DNA from: Candidatus Actinomarinales bacterium
Lineage (GTDB): Bacteria; Actinomycetota; Acidimicrobiia; Actinomarinales; Actinomarinaceae
Length of the DNA: 41,127 nucleotides
NCBI GenBank assembly: GCA_004214055.1
Contig: SGYT01000005.1
Span: 1-41,127 of the forward strand
Direction: 5' to 3'
Position 1 is the first letter of the stretch; each line of letters begins with the position of its first letter. The notes below the pieces were generated by a model. The model did no database searches. It was not told the origin of the DNA and saw only the letters and a program-made list of their open reading frames with translations. Shown piece after piece: positions 23,485-32,152 of this stretch. The translations under genes and the position numbers were made by a program.

Positions 23485-24087
23485 TTATTTTTGTTCGTCT
23501 TCTTCGTTTGAGATATTTTTAAAAGATTCTGAAAGTGTTTGCTCTTCAATGTCTCTTGGTACGTCTGGTCTTGGCATTTCTGGATAGGCAGTTTCATTCT
23601 TTTCTTTGTTTCTTTCATCTCTCATTTTTTTTACTGTTCTAGATAGTGTCATAAAGACTGTTTCTTTGTTTTCATCTTTTTCTTTTTTTGTTCTTCTTTG
23701 TTTTATGACGGTTTCTTCCCCATATGACTCTTCTAAAACAACAACCTCTATCCCGCCAACAAGGTCTGAAACCAAATTATAGAAAAAAGCACCTATTGTT
23801 GCTAAGGCCGTCTGCGTTAATAAATATACTGTTGCTAAAAACACAACTGAGGAAAAAAGTGCTTCTATGTTTCCAACAAGAGAAGCATTTTCATCTAAAA
23901 GCGCAAGCCTTCTTGCAATGTCTTCCAGGCCCTGAGGTACTCCTGCGTTGATTAATAAAACCCATAAAATACAAAAGCCCAAAACAATAGTAAGAGCGAC
24001 AACAAAATTTAATACGAAAGTAACTTTTAAAACCGTCCAAGGATCTACCTTTCTTATTATTCTTCTTACTCTGTTTACTCTTACCAT
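23485..24087 (-). CDS. DUF3566 transmembrane protein
   Basis: A 200-aa membrane protein of the DUF3566 family, which sits behind gyrA in most actinobacteria. RVRRIIRKVDPWTVLKVTFV is the family start, followed by one helix (FVVALTIVLGFCILWVLLI), a loop with GLEDIARRLALL, a second helix region (LFSSVVFLATVYLLTQTAL) and FYNLVSDLVGGIEVVV. The last 75 residues are a charged, probably disordered cytoplasmic tail. The function is unknown. The gene follows gyrA after four bases and is likely co-transcribed. Its presence strongly supports the actinobacterial assignment. Confidence 0.9.
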   Translation of the reverse strand: MVRVNRVRRIIRKVDPWTVLKVTFVLNFVVALTIVLGFCILWVLLINAGVPQGLEDIARRLALLDENASLVGNIEALFSSVVFLATVYLLTQTALATIGAFFYNLVSDLVGGIEVVVLEESYGEETVIKQRRTKKEKDENKETVFMTLSRTVKKMRDERNKEKNETAYPEMPRPDVPRDIEEQTLSESFKNISNEEDEQK

Positions 24088-24091
24088 TTTT

Positions 24092-26590
24092 TTAATCTTC
24101 TGTTTTTATTGGTATAAAAGCAGATATTTCCTCTTCCTTAGAGAGCTTCATAACTTTAACACCTTGGGCCGCTCTGCTCATTTGTTTTATTTGCTTTACT
24201 GCACATCTTATAGCGGTTCCTCCCGTACTCATAAGCATAACCTCTGTATCTTCATCTACAGACCTTGCGCCTATTAAATCTCCTTTGGTTTCTGTTACTT
24301 TTAGCGCTTTTACACCCATTCCTCCTCTTCCTGCTCTTCTAAACTCTTCTAGCTTTGTTCTCTTTCCATATCCCTTTGCAGTAATAAATAAAAGAGTTTC
24401 TTCTCTTGACGTAGAAGCACCAACAACTTTGTCTCCCTCTCTAAGCTTTATTCCCCTAACACCCATTGCTGTTCTACCTTGAGGTTTTAGGTTGGTTTCG
24501 TCAAACCTTATTGCCTGTCCTTTCTTTGAAACAAGTATTACGTCTTCTTTTCCAGATGTTGTTTTTACAGAAACAACCTTGTCTTCATCTTTGAGTTTTA
24601 TTGCTTGTAAAGATTTATAGTTTGAATCAAAATCTTTAAATGCTGACTTCTTAACCGTGCCTTTTTCAGTCATTATTAAAAGAAATTTCTCTGTTTCGTA
24701 GTCTCTTGTGTCAATTATTGCCTGAACCTTTTCGTCTTGACCCATTGAAAGAACGTTATGTATTAATGAACCTTTTGCTGTCCTTGTTGTTTTTGGAAGC
24801 TCGTGAGCTTTTGCTCTATATACTTTTCCTTGGTCTGTAAAGAACAGTAAATACGAGTGAACGGATGTTGATAAAAGATGTTCAATTACATCTTCGTCTG
24901 AAGAAGATGCTTTGACTCCTTTGCCCCCTCTTCCCTGTTTTTTATAAGAAGCGGAAGGAACAGACTTAACATAACCACCCGAAGAAACAGAAACAATTAT
25001 TTCTTCATCCTCAATAAGGTCTTCTATCTTGACCTCTCCTACGTCTGCTACTAGCCTTGATCTTCTTTCATCTCCAAATTTTTCAGTTATTGCTTCTAAC
25101 TCATCAATAAGAATTTTGTTTTGTTTTGCTCTGCTTTTTAGTATTGATGTAAGTTCTTTTATTATTTCTTTGAGTTCTTTTTTTTCTTCTTCTAGTTTTT
25201 CTTTTTCAAGAGCGGTTAGTCTTCGTAGGGGCATATCTAGTATGTGTGAAGCTTGTGTTTGAGATAATTTAAATTTCTTCATTAGAGATTTTCTTGCTAC
25301 GTCAACGTCTTTAGAAGCTTTAATTGTTTTTATAATTTGATCTATTTTGTTTAGAGCTAATAAAAGTCCTTCAACTATATGCAATCTCGATTTTGCTTTT
25401 TCAAGCCTGTGTTTTGTTCTTCTTTGAATAACATCTATCTGGTGTTTTATATAAAACCCTATAAGCTGTGGAACGGAGAGGACTTTTGGAACACCATCAA
25501 CGAGAGCAACTGAATTTACGGAGAACGAGTCTTGTAGTTGTGTTTGTTTAAATAATTGATTTAATACAACTTGAGGAACAGCGTCTCTTTTTAGTTCAAC
25601 GACAAGCCTTGTACCGTTTCTGTCACTGCTTTCATTTCTTAAGTCTGAAACTCCTGTTAGTTTTTTATCTTGTACTAAAGATGCTATTTTCTCCATTATT
25701 CGATCTATTGACGCCTGATATGGTAACTCCTTAACTACAATTGCAGATCTTCCTTTTCCTAGTTCTTCAACGTCGGCAACTGCTCTTAGTTTTATTGAGC
25801 CCCTTCCTTTTAATATTGCATCTTTTATTGTTGGGGTTTCAACGATTAATCCGCCGGTTGGAAAGTCTGGACCTTTAATTATCTTTAAGTAGTCGCGTGG
25901 TTTTGGGTCTTTTGTTTTTAATGTAAATTTAACTGCCTCGGTAATTTCTTGTAAGTTGTATGGTGGCATATTTGTCGCCATTGCTACAGCAATTCCTTCT
26001 GCTCCATTTATAAGTAGGTTTGGAAACCTTCCAGGTAGTACTTTTGGTTCTGTTGTTTCTCCAGAGTAATTTGGTTCAAAGTCAACAGTTTCCTCATCAA
26101 TCCCGTCAAGAAGCTGTGACGCCAATAAAGACATTCTAGATTCTGTATATCTCATTGCTGCTGGGGGGTCGTCTGGGGTTCCAAAGTTTCCTTGTGGCTC
26201 GATAAGCGGATATCTTGTACTGAAGTGTTGACCCAACCTTACAAGGGTTCCATAAATAGCTTCATTACCATGTGGGTGATAATTACCCATAACATCACCA
26301 ACAACTTTTGAGCATTTTCTAAATGGTCCAGTTGGTCTAATACCTGTCTCATACATTGAATAAAGAATTCTTCTTTGAACCGGCTTTAATCCGTCCTTTA
26401 CATCTGGAAGCGCTCTGGAAACAATAACCGACATTGCATAGTCTAGAAAAGATTTAGAAATTTCATCTTCTACAGCTATCGCTCCGTTTTGGACTACAGG
26501 TTTCTTTGCTACAGGTTTTTTTGCTACAGGTTTTTTTCTAGCTGTTTTCTTTGCTACAGGTTTTTTTCTAGCTGTTTTCTTTGCTGGCAT
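24092..26590 (-). CDS. gyrA: DNA gyrase subunit A with basic repeat N-terminal tail
   Basis: Cuts and rejoins DNA to introduce negative supercoils (832 aa). The active-site Tyr148 is in AAMRYTE, and the GyrA box QGRGGKG in the C-terminal pinwheel shows it is gyrase and not topoisomerase IV. The first 34 residues are an extra tail made of AKKTARKKPV repeats, encoded by a perfect 30-bp tandem duplication. In the quinolone-binding region HPHGNEAIYGT, Glu110 stands at E. coli Ser83 and Gly114 at Asp87; both residues that hold the water-metal bridge are lost, so low fluoroquinolone sensitivity is predicted. The ATG shares one base with the gyrB stop. Confidence 0.96.
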   Translation of the reverse strand: MPAKKTARKKPVAKKTARKKPVAKKPVAKKPVVQNGAIAVEDEISKSFLDYAMSVIVSRALPDVKDGLKPVQRRILYSMYETGIRPTGPFRKCSKVVGDVMGNYHPHGNEAIYGTLVRLGQHFSTRYPLIEPQGNFGTPDDPPAAMRYTESRMSLLASQLLDGIDEETVDFEPNYSGETTEPKVLPGRFPNLLINGAEGIAVAMATNMPPYNLQEITEAVKFTLKTKDPKPRDYLKIIKGPDFPTGGLIVETPTIKDAILKGRGSIKLRAVADVEELGKGRSAIVVKELPYQASIDRIMEKIASLVQDKKLTGVSDLRNESSDRNGTRLVVELKRDAVPQVVLNQLFKQTQLQDSFSVNSVALVDGVPKVLSVPQLIGFYIKHQIDVIQRRTKHRLEKAKSRLHIVEGLLLALNKIDQIIKTIKASKDVDVARKSLMKKFKLSQTQASHILDMPLRRLTALEKEKLEEEKKELKEIIKELTSILKSRAKQNKILIDELEAITEKFGDERRSRLVADVGEVKIEDLIEDEEIIVSVSSGGYVKSVPSASYKKQGRGGKGVKASSSDEDVIEHLLSTSVHSYLLFFTDQGKVYRAKAHELPKTTRTAKGSLIHNVLSMGQDEKVQAIIDTRDYETEKFLLIMTEKGTVKKSAFKDFDSNYKSLQAIKLKDEDKVVSVKTTSGKEDVILVSKKGQAIRFDETNLKPQGRTAMGVRGIKLREGDKVVGASTSREETLLFITAKGYGKRTKLEEFRRAGRGGMGVKALKVTETKGDLIGARSVDEDTEVMLMSTGGTAIRCAVKQIKQMSRAAQGVKVMKLSKEEEISAFIPIKTED
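26521..26580. repeat. Perfect 30-bp tandem duplication in gyrA 5' end
   Basis: Bases 26521-26550 and 26551-26580 are identical (TTGCTACAGGTTTTTTTCTA...). On the coding strand they give two copies of a ten-residue K/A/R/P unit, and partial copies continue to about 26495. Copy number may vary by slippage. Confidence 0.95.
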
Positions 26591-28512
26591 TATACGTCCA
26601 AAAATCTAACGTCTTTTGCGTTTTGTTCAATAAATGTTTTTCTCTTTGAAACATCGTTACCCATGAGAATCTCGAACATGTTTGCTGCTTTAGCTTCTGC
26701 TGCTTTTCCATCAGCAATACTGACCTTTATTAGGCTTCTTGTTTCTGGATTCATTGCTGTGTCCCACAGCTCCCCGGCGTTCATCTCTCCTAGTCCTTTA
26801 AACCTGCTTATATCAAATTTTTTATTTTTATTTTCTTTCTTAAACCTCTCTAGGGCTTGGTCGTCTTTAAGATAGTTTATCGATCCAGAAGATTTCGCTC
26901 TATAAAGAGGGGGTTCAGCAATCCAAACCTTGCCTTCTTTAATAAGCCCAGGCATAAATTTAAAGAAAAATGTTAATAATAGTGTTCTTATATGGGCTCC
27001 ATCAACGTCAGCATCTGTTAAAAGAATTATCTTGTCGTACCTTGATTCTTCGCCTTTGTATTCAGCTTTTATTCCTGTACCAATAGCTTTTATAAGAGAG
27101 CTTATTTCTTCATTCTGTAGTGCTCTGTTTTCTGTAACTTTTTGTACGTTAATGATCTTTCCTCTTATTGGTAATATTGCTTGTGTTCTGGATTCTCTAG
27201 CCTGCTTCGCTGGGCCTGCTGCAGAATCTCCCTCAACTATAAATAATTCACTTTCACTCGGATTTGTAGAGGAGCAGTCTGCAAGCTTACCTGGAAGCCC
27301 AGATGTTTCTAAAATGCTTTTTCTTTTTGTAAGTTCTCTTGCTTTTTTAGCACTCATTCTCGCTTTTGCTGCTACAGCACATCTTTCTACAATAGCTCTT
27401 CCTTCTTTTGTGTTTTTAGATAACCATTTTGGCAGTTCTTTGTTTACTAAAACCTGCACTTTTGACTTCATTTCTGTATTTCCAAGTTTTGTTTTTGTTT
27501 GACCTTCGAATTGTGGTTCTTTTACCCTAACTGAGATTACCCCTGTTATTCCTTCCCTTATGTCATCACCCGTTAGTGAGATGTCTGAGTGTAGGTTTCT
27601 TGATTTTGCAAAATCATTAATTGCTTTTGTTATGGCTGTTCGTAAGCCCTCTTCATGGGTGCCCCCTTCCAGTGTGTGGATGTTGTTTGCAAAACTTTTA
27701 ATATTTACATCATCTTCATTTTTCCACTGAAGAGCTACTTCAATTTCTGAATCTTTACTTTGGTCGGAAAAGGATATTGTTTTTTCATGAAGGACTTCAA
27801 AACCATCATTTAAATAATCAACAAAATCAACCAAACCGCCTTTGTATAAAAACTTATCTTTTGTTGCTGGTTTTACTCTGTTGTCAACAAGAACAATTTT
27901 TAGTCCTTTGTTTAAAAATGCTGTTTGTCTTAACCTTTCTGATACAACGTTGTATTCGAACCTTTGTGTTTCTTCAAAGATTTCTGGGTCTGCTAGAAAA
28001 TTTATTTTTGTTCCTGTCTTTTTTGTAGCTTTTCCTTTTTTAATTTTTGACACAGGTTTGCCGAGATCAAAGTTTTGATTCCAAACAAATCCGTCTCTTT
28101 GTACTTCAGCTTTAACAAAGACTGAAAGAGCATTAACTACCGATATACCAACACCATGAAGCCCACCACTAACGCTGTAAGCTTCTGATTCAAACTTTCC
28201 TCCAGCGTGTAGTGTTGTTAAAACAGTTGTAAGTGCTGATTCTTTTGTTTTCGGTCTTGGTTTTACGGGTATTCCGCTCCCGTTGTCTGTAACAGTAACT
28301 GATCCGTTCTTTTCAAGACTGACTTCAATTGAATTACATCGTCCCGCCATTGCTTCGTCTACAGAATTGTCCACCACTTCCCAAATTAGGTGATGTAAAC
28401 CGTTTGGACCTGTTGATCCTATATACATAGCAGGTCTTTTTCGAACTGCTTCAAGCCCTTCTAAGACTTTTATGTCTTTAGAATCATACTTTTTTGAATC
28501 TTTTTTTGGCAC
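26590..28512 (-). CDS. gyrB: DNA gyrase subunit B
   Basis: ATPase subunit of gyrase, 640 aa. The GHKL ATP site has YIGSTGPNGLHHLIWEVVDNSVDEAM (residues 30-55) and GGLHGVGISVVNAL. The Toprim domain carries EGDSAAG (427-433) and DADVDGAHIRTLL, which hold the metal ions for cleavage. NNIHTLEGGTHEEG is the transducer loop. The start is GTG with GGAGATCC just upstream. It overlaps gyrA by one base, ensuring balanced synthesis. recF, usual upstream in actinobacteria, is missing. Confidence 0.97.
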   Translation of the reverse strand: MPKKDSKKYDSKDIKVLEGLEAVRKRPAMYIGSTGPNGLHHLIWEVVDNSVDEAMAGRCNSIEVSLEKNGSVTVTDNGSGIPVKPRPKTKESALTTVLTTLHAGGKFESEAYSVSGGLHGVGISVVNALSVFVKAEVQRDGFVWNQNFDLGKPVSKIKKGKATKKTGTKINFLADPEIFEETQRFEYNVVSERLRQTAFLNKGLKIVLVDNRVKPATKDKFLYKGGLVDFVDYLNDGFEVLHEKTISFSDQSKDSEIEVALQWKNEDDVNIKSFANNIHTLEGGTHEEGLRTAITKAINDFAKSRNLHSDISLTGDDIREGITGVISVRVKEPQFEGQTKTKLGNTEMKSKVQVLVNKELPKWLSKNTKEGRAIVERCAVAAKARMSAKKARELTKRKSILETSGLPGKLADCSSTNPSESELFIVEGDSAAGPAKQARESRTQAILPIRGKIINVQKVTENRALQNEEISSLIKAIGTGIKAEYKGEESRYDKIILLTDADVDGAHIRTLLLTFFFKFMPGLIKEGKVWIAEPPLYRAKSSGSINYLKDDQALERFKKENKNKKFDISRFKGLGEMNAGELWDTAMNPETRSLIKVSIADGKAAEAKAANMFEILMGNDVSKRKTFIEQNAKDVRFLDV

Positions 28513-28587
28513 GGATCTCCTAAGATACGCTTCTTTTTATGTTTTTTACAGCCCTAGCTGAACTCTTATTTTAGCCGAAATCCGTTG

Positions 28588-28875
28588 TTATTGTTGGTTA
28601 TTTTCGATTTGAACGTCCAACAAATTTAGCTTTATTTTTGTTTTTTTTTCAATATCGATCAATATTTTTTGTTCCTCGAGTTTAATTGAGTCCATTGCTC
28701 TTTTCGAGGTTGTATAAAGTGTTGCAACCTCACCCACAACAGGACCTGGGGTTGTTTCTTCAGACCATAAAAATTTATTCTTATCAAAATAGCTCTTTAT
28801 TTTTTTAGATTTAGAAAAGTCTATTCCTAAGCTGTTGTTTTCAACATTAATTTTTTCAGGTTTTTTGTTTTTCAC
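28588..28875 (-). CDS. Short DUF721/DciA-like protein
   Basis: A 95-aa basic protein in the place where actinobacteria carry DUF721 (DciA, the ancestral loader of the replicative helicase). SEETTPGPVVGEVATLYTTSKR is reminiscent of the family's W-x-x-VVG-x-x-VA-x-H-T segment, and KLEEQKILIDIEKKTKIKLNLLDVQIEN of its C-terminal strands. It is only about half the usual length and quite divergent, so the call rests partly on position. The GTG start overlaps the dnaN stop by four bases. A 75-bp spacer without obvious features separates it from gyrB. Confidence 0.6.
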   Translation of the reverse strand: MKNKKPEKINVENNSLGIDFSKSKKIKSYFDKNKFLWSEETTPGPVVGEVATLYTTSKRAMDSIKLEEQKILIDIEKKTKIKLNLLDVQIENNQQ

Positions 28876-29987
28876 TGACTTGTTCTTACGGGCATTAATA
28901 AATATTTATAGTTTTCTACTTCTCCTTGAATAACAACTGGTTTTTCGTTGCCGGAAAATCTTATATAAACCGTTTCTCCGTCTAAAACTTCGATTCCTTG
29001 CATGAAATAATTTGGATTAAAAGACATCTCAAAACCAGAAAGGCTCTCAAGGTCAACCCCCAGAGTTTTTACAGCAACCTCTTCGTTTCCTCCGCCAATG
29101 TCTTTGTTAACTGTTGTTATCTTAAGGGTTTCGTTGTTTTCTAAAATAATTTTAACTGGAATAAAACCCTCAGCAACAACAGTTGCTCTGTCTAGGGATT
29201 CTAAAATTTCTGTTTTTTTAACCTCTATTGAGAACAAAGTCTCTTTTGGGAAAAGGTTTTCGTATTCTGGAAAACTTCCTTCAAGTTTCCTTAATGAGGC
29301 TGAAAATTTTTCATTATAGAAACAAATTTCTCTTTCGTTCGAGTTTATTTTTATTGTTTCGTCTGTGTCTTCAAAAACTCTTATTGTTTCGTTTAGTGCT
29401 CTATATGAAATTATACCTATATCTTTTATGGGAACTTCTGACAAACTGTGTGTTGCTAGCCTGTAGCTGTCTGTAGCAACTAGTTCTGTTTTGTTGTTTT
29501 TGTTATTAAAGTAAACCCCTGTTAAAACAGGTCTTCCTCCTTCTGGGGAACTTGCTATTCCTACTTTTTTAATTGACTCAAACAATTCTAAAGTTTCTAC
29601 TTCCTCTGTGTTCTCTTTTTTGTTTTCTTCAAGTATTGCTTCCGGGTATGTTTTTTCGTCTAGCTTCCTTAATTCAAAAGCCATCTTATTAATCTCTACC
29701 TTTAGTTCTGATCCTATGTCTGAAAACGTAGCTTCTCCTGTTGGTAGTTTCCTAACAATCTCTGACAAAACCCTTGCATTAACGAGTGTTTCGCCTTCCA
29801 CCTCCGTTTTGACTTCTGTTCTTGCTTTTAAAACAACATCTAAATCAGAACCGATAACCTCCAACACATCCCCTTTAGTTTTAAGATATAAACCCTGTAA
29901 AGAGGGTGTAGCGGGTCTCGGGTCTACAACCCTAGAAACAACGGAAACAACCTCTTTCAAGTCTTTTATTTTTATTTTAAATTTCAA
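28872..29987 (-). CDS. dnaN: DNA polymerase III beta sliding clamp
   Basis: Ring-shaped processivity clamp, 371 aa, the normal length. Three topologically equal domains are visible from PATPSLQGLYLKTKGDVLEV, through SSPEGGRPVLTGVYFN and TDSYRLA, to the C-terminal YKYLLMPVRTS that forms the partner-binding pocket. The start is TTG at 29987, preceded by AAGGAATTAAA; no ATG fits. It is separated from dnaA by 116 bp that hold palindromic repeats. Same operon direction as gyrB and gyrA. Confidence 0.96.
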   Translation of the reverse strand: MKFKIKIKDLKEVVSVVSRVVDPRPATPSLQGLYLKTKGDVLEVIGSDLDVVLKARTEVKTEVEGETLVNARVLSEIVRKLPTGEATFSDIGSELKVEINKMAFELRKLDEKTYPEAILEENKKENTEEVETLELFESIKKVGIASSPEGGRPVLTGVYFNNKNNKTELVATDSYRLATHSLSEVPIKDIGIISYRALNETIRVFEDTDETIKINSNEREICFYNEKFSASLRKLEGSFPEYENLFPKETLFSIEVKKTEILESLDRATVVAEGFIPVKIILENNETLKITTVNKDIGGGNEEVAVKTLGVDLESLSGFEMSFNPNYFMQGIEVLDGETVYIRFSGNEKPVVIQGEVENYKYLLMPVRTSQ

Positions 29988-30028
29988 TTTAATTCCTTAT
30001 AAGTTTAATAATAATAAAGGTGTTGAAA

Positions 30029-30041
30029 GTGTTTAAAACAC
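30029..30041. promoter_or_regulatory. Palindrome GTGTTT-A-AAACAC in dnaA-dnaN spacer
   Basis: Perfect 6-bp arms around one base. It contains GTGTTTAAAAC, which recurs exactly at 30071-30081, 42 bp away. May be an operator for dnaN or a nonstandard initiator site. Confidence 0.45.
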
Positions 30042-30071
30042 AACAAAAGAACCCTTTTAAATGAAAAACAG

Positions 30072-30089
30072 TGTTTAAAACTTTAAACA
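30072..30089. promoter_or_regulatory. Palindrome TGTTTAAA-AC-TTTAAACA in dnaA-dnaN spacer
   Basis: Perfect 8-bp arms with a 2-bp centre, sharing the GTGTTTAAAAC word with the site 42 bp away (four helical turns). No canonical DnaA box is seen in this spacer. Confidence 0.45.
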
Positions 30090-30103
30090 TATAAAACCAA
30101 CAA

Positions 30104-31417
30104 CTAAGAAGATCCAACTAAATTTATTTTATTGTCAAAAATGTTCATTTCTTTCAACAACAAAGTTGATTCTTTTGACCTTTTCAAACAAGATAAAACT
30201 GTTGAATGAGATCGTCCACCGAGAAAAATACCGATTTGAACAAGAGAAAGCTCCGTATGTTTTCTAAGCAAAGCAACGCAAAGATTTCGTGCCTCAGCAA
30301 CACCTGCGCTTCTGTTTTTAGAAACTATTAGTTTTTTATCTACCTGGTAAACGCCAGACACGTAATCCAAAATAAATTCCGGTGTCAAGAAAGAAACAAG
30401 GTTCTTTTTTGAATCTCCCAAAATATTTTTGATATATTCAGAGTTTCCAAGACCTGTTTGTTTATTGATAACCAAGTTGTTGATTATTCCGTTTATATCT
30501 CTAAAGCTATCAACCTCAACCTCAACAAGCTCTAGAATTTCACCTTTTGTTAACAAAACATCTTTAAAACTTTCATTTTTAAGTTTCAACATTTCTTCAA
30601 ACATTTTCTTATCTGGTTTTCCAATATCTGTAACCAAGCCGTTCAAAACTCTTGAAATAAGTCGTTCTGGAAAACCCAAAAGACTTTGTGGTTTTTGGTC
30701 TGAAACAAGAACAACGGCTTTTTCGTTGTTTAAAAAATAATTTATTGTATGAAAAAGCTCTTCAGAAACACCTTTTTTACCAACAAAAAATTGAATATCA
30801 TCAATTAAAAGAACATCTACCGATCTAATTTTATTTTTAAACAAATCAATATCCTGGTTCTTTATACCGCTTACATAAGACTCCAGAAAAGACTCGGAAT
30901 CTATATAGTAAGAAGAAAAACAAGACTCTTCCATTGTTTTCAACAGGTGGGTCTTACCAACACCTGGCTCACCATGAATAAAAAGAGGGTTAAACCTTTT
31001 TCCTGGATCTAAAACAACATTTTTTGCTGCTGTAACAGCAAGGTTGTTGGGAACACCAACCAAAAGATCATTAAAAACAGAAAGATTTGGAACTGGCTTA
31101 TCCTTTTTTACTTTTCCATCCACAGACCTTTCCTCAGAAGGTTCAGCGGCAGAAGGGGTGAAGGAATTTTCATTTTTAAGTTTTCTATCTAAGATAAAAA
31201 CACAGTCTTCAGAACCAGAAACGTCTTTGTAAACGCTTTTAATTTTCTTATAAAGCCTTTTTTCAATAGAGCTTTTAACAAACTCAGAATTTACAAATAA
31301 ATTTAGCTCTTTTTCTTTGTTTGTGCGAAAATCAACTTGATCCAACCAATACATGTCTGTCTTTGACAACTGCTCTTTTAGTATTTTTTCTTTAAAATCT
31401 ACAAGTTCTTGCTTCAT
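30104..31417 (-). CDS. dnaA: Chromosomal replication initiator DnaA, divergent
   Basis: Binds oriC and opens it for the helicase (437 aa). Domain I (about 1-80) is followed by a charged linker, then the AAA+ core with Walker A GEPGVGKT (149-156), Walker B LLIDDIQFF and the arginine-finger region ERLISRVLNGL. Domain IV has VAEARNLCVALLRKHTELSL and GGRSHSTV (400-407). Most DnaA proteins have GGRDHTTV here, so the usual Asp is Ser. Since these residues touch the DnaA box, the recognition sequence may be altered. It is transcribed away from oriC, with rpmH divergent on the other side. Confidence 0.95.
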   Translation of the reverse strand: MKQELVDFKEKILKEQLSKTDMYWLDQVDFRTNKEKELNLFVNSEFVKSSIEKRLYKKIKSVYKDVSGSEDCVFILDRKLKNENSFTPSAAEPSEERSVDGKVKKDKPVPNLSVFNDLLVGVPNNLAVTAAKNVVLDPGKRFNPLFIHGEPGVGKTHLLKTMEESCFSSYYIDSESFLESYVSGIKNQDIDLFKNKIRSVDVLLIDDIQFFVGKKGVSEELFHTINYFLNNEKAVVLVSDQKPQSLLGFPERLISRVLNGLVTDIGKPDKKMFEEMLKLKNESFKDVLLTKGEILELVEVEVDSFRDINGIINNLVINKQTGLGNSEYIKNILGDSKKNLVSFLTPEFILDYVSGVYQVDKKLIVSKNRSAGVAEARNLCVALLRKHTELSLVQIGIFLGGRSHSTVLSCLKRSKESTLLLKEMNIFDNKINLVGSS

Positions 31418-31689
31418 GCTTATAGTAATTTAATTTATTAGTAAAAAAAAACATAGAGTGCTAAAAACAAACTAAACAAAAAAAGAAAAAGTAATTTTAG
31501 AAAAAAAGCCTAAATTACTTAAGTTTTATTTGAAACAATCAACAAAAACAAGACCAAAAAAAATAGATTACAAAAGCTAGTTAATATACTTTTCGCGAAG
31601 CTAATTTATTTTTACCAAACACTCAAATAAATAATTTATTTACTTTGTTTAATTAATTATTTCATTTATTGTGAATACACAGGTAAAAA
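31418..31689. other. Presumed oriC region between dnaA and rpmH
   Basis: A 272-bp, extremely AT-rich spacer without genes, where transcription diverges (dnaA leftward, rpmH rightward) and gene strand bias switches. It holds a bulged hairpin AAGTAATTTTAG/CTAAATTACTT (31489-31520), the palindrome TTCGCGAA (near 31593) and AAATAAAT-A-ATTTATTT (31625-31641), fit for unwinding. Only one DnaA-box-like word is seen, GTATTCACA on the minus strand (near 31670-31678), one mismatch from TTATNCACA. The promoters of dnaA and rpmH must also be here. Confidence 0.7.
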
Positions 31690-31824
31690 ATGAAAAGAAC
31701 TTATCAACCTAGTAACAGAAAAAGAAGCAGAAAACACGGTTTTAGAACAAGAATGCGCACCAGGGCGGGACGTGAAGTCCTTAAAAGACGAAGAAGCAAG
31801 GGTCGCAAAGTTCTTTCTGCATAA
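31690..31824 (+). CDS. rpmH: 50S ribosomal protein L34
   Basis: Absent from the track because it has only 44 residues. [20 protein letters not shown] is the universal L34 start and the end [12 protein letters not shown] is also typical. Very basic, as needed to bind 23S rRNA. The gene stands at its usual place beside oriC, ahead of rnpA, whose TTG start follows after four bases. AGGTAAAAA precedes the ATG. Confidence 0.97.
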   Translation: MKRTYQPSNRKRSRKHGFRTRMRTRAGREVLKRRRSKGRKVLSA

Positions 31825-31828
31825 CTAG

Positions 31829-32152
31829 TTGGTAAATTTTACTACTTTTAAAAATAGCAAACATTTTTTAGACCTGAAAAGAGAAGAAAACTGTTTAACT
31901 GAACAAGGCTTAAGAGTTTACATAAAAGACAGCGAAAAAGAGCTGTCAAGGCTGGGGATAAGCATCCCCAAATCAGAAGCAAACGCAGTTAAGCGAAACA
32001 AATTTAGAAGAAAGATTAAAGAGGTAGTTAGAGGTTTAGAGGCAAAAAAAAGTTTTGATATATATATTGTTGGAACAAAAAAAGGTAGCAACCTTAAATA
32101 TAAAGAACTAAATAACATTATTGCATCTCACCCAAGACTAAAAAAGAATTGA
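31829..32152 (+). CDS. rnpA: Ribonuclease P protein component
   Basis: Protein cofactor of RNase P, which trims tRNA 5' leaders (107 aa). The signature NAVKRNKFRRKIKEVVR is the RNR motif that binds the RNA subunit and the pre-tRNA leader. DIYIVGTKKGSNLKYKEL is the usual C-terminal strand and helix. The start is TTG at 31829. Its stop overlaps the TTG start of yidD (TTGA). Confidence 0.92.
   Translation: MVNFTTFKNSKHFLDLKREENCLTEQGLRVYIKDSEKELSRLGISIPKSEANAVKRNKFRRKIKEVVRGLEAKKSFDIYIVGTKKGSNLKYKELNNIIASHPRLKKN

Noticed and set aside
31690-31715. DnaA-box-like TTATCAACC at the start of rpmH
   Set aside because: It lies inside the conserved L34 codons for Thr-Tyr-Gln-Pro and has two differences from TTATCCACA.
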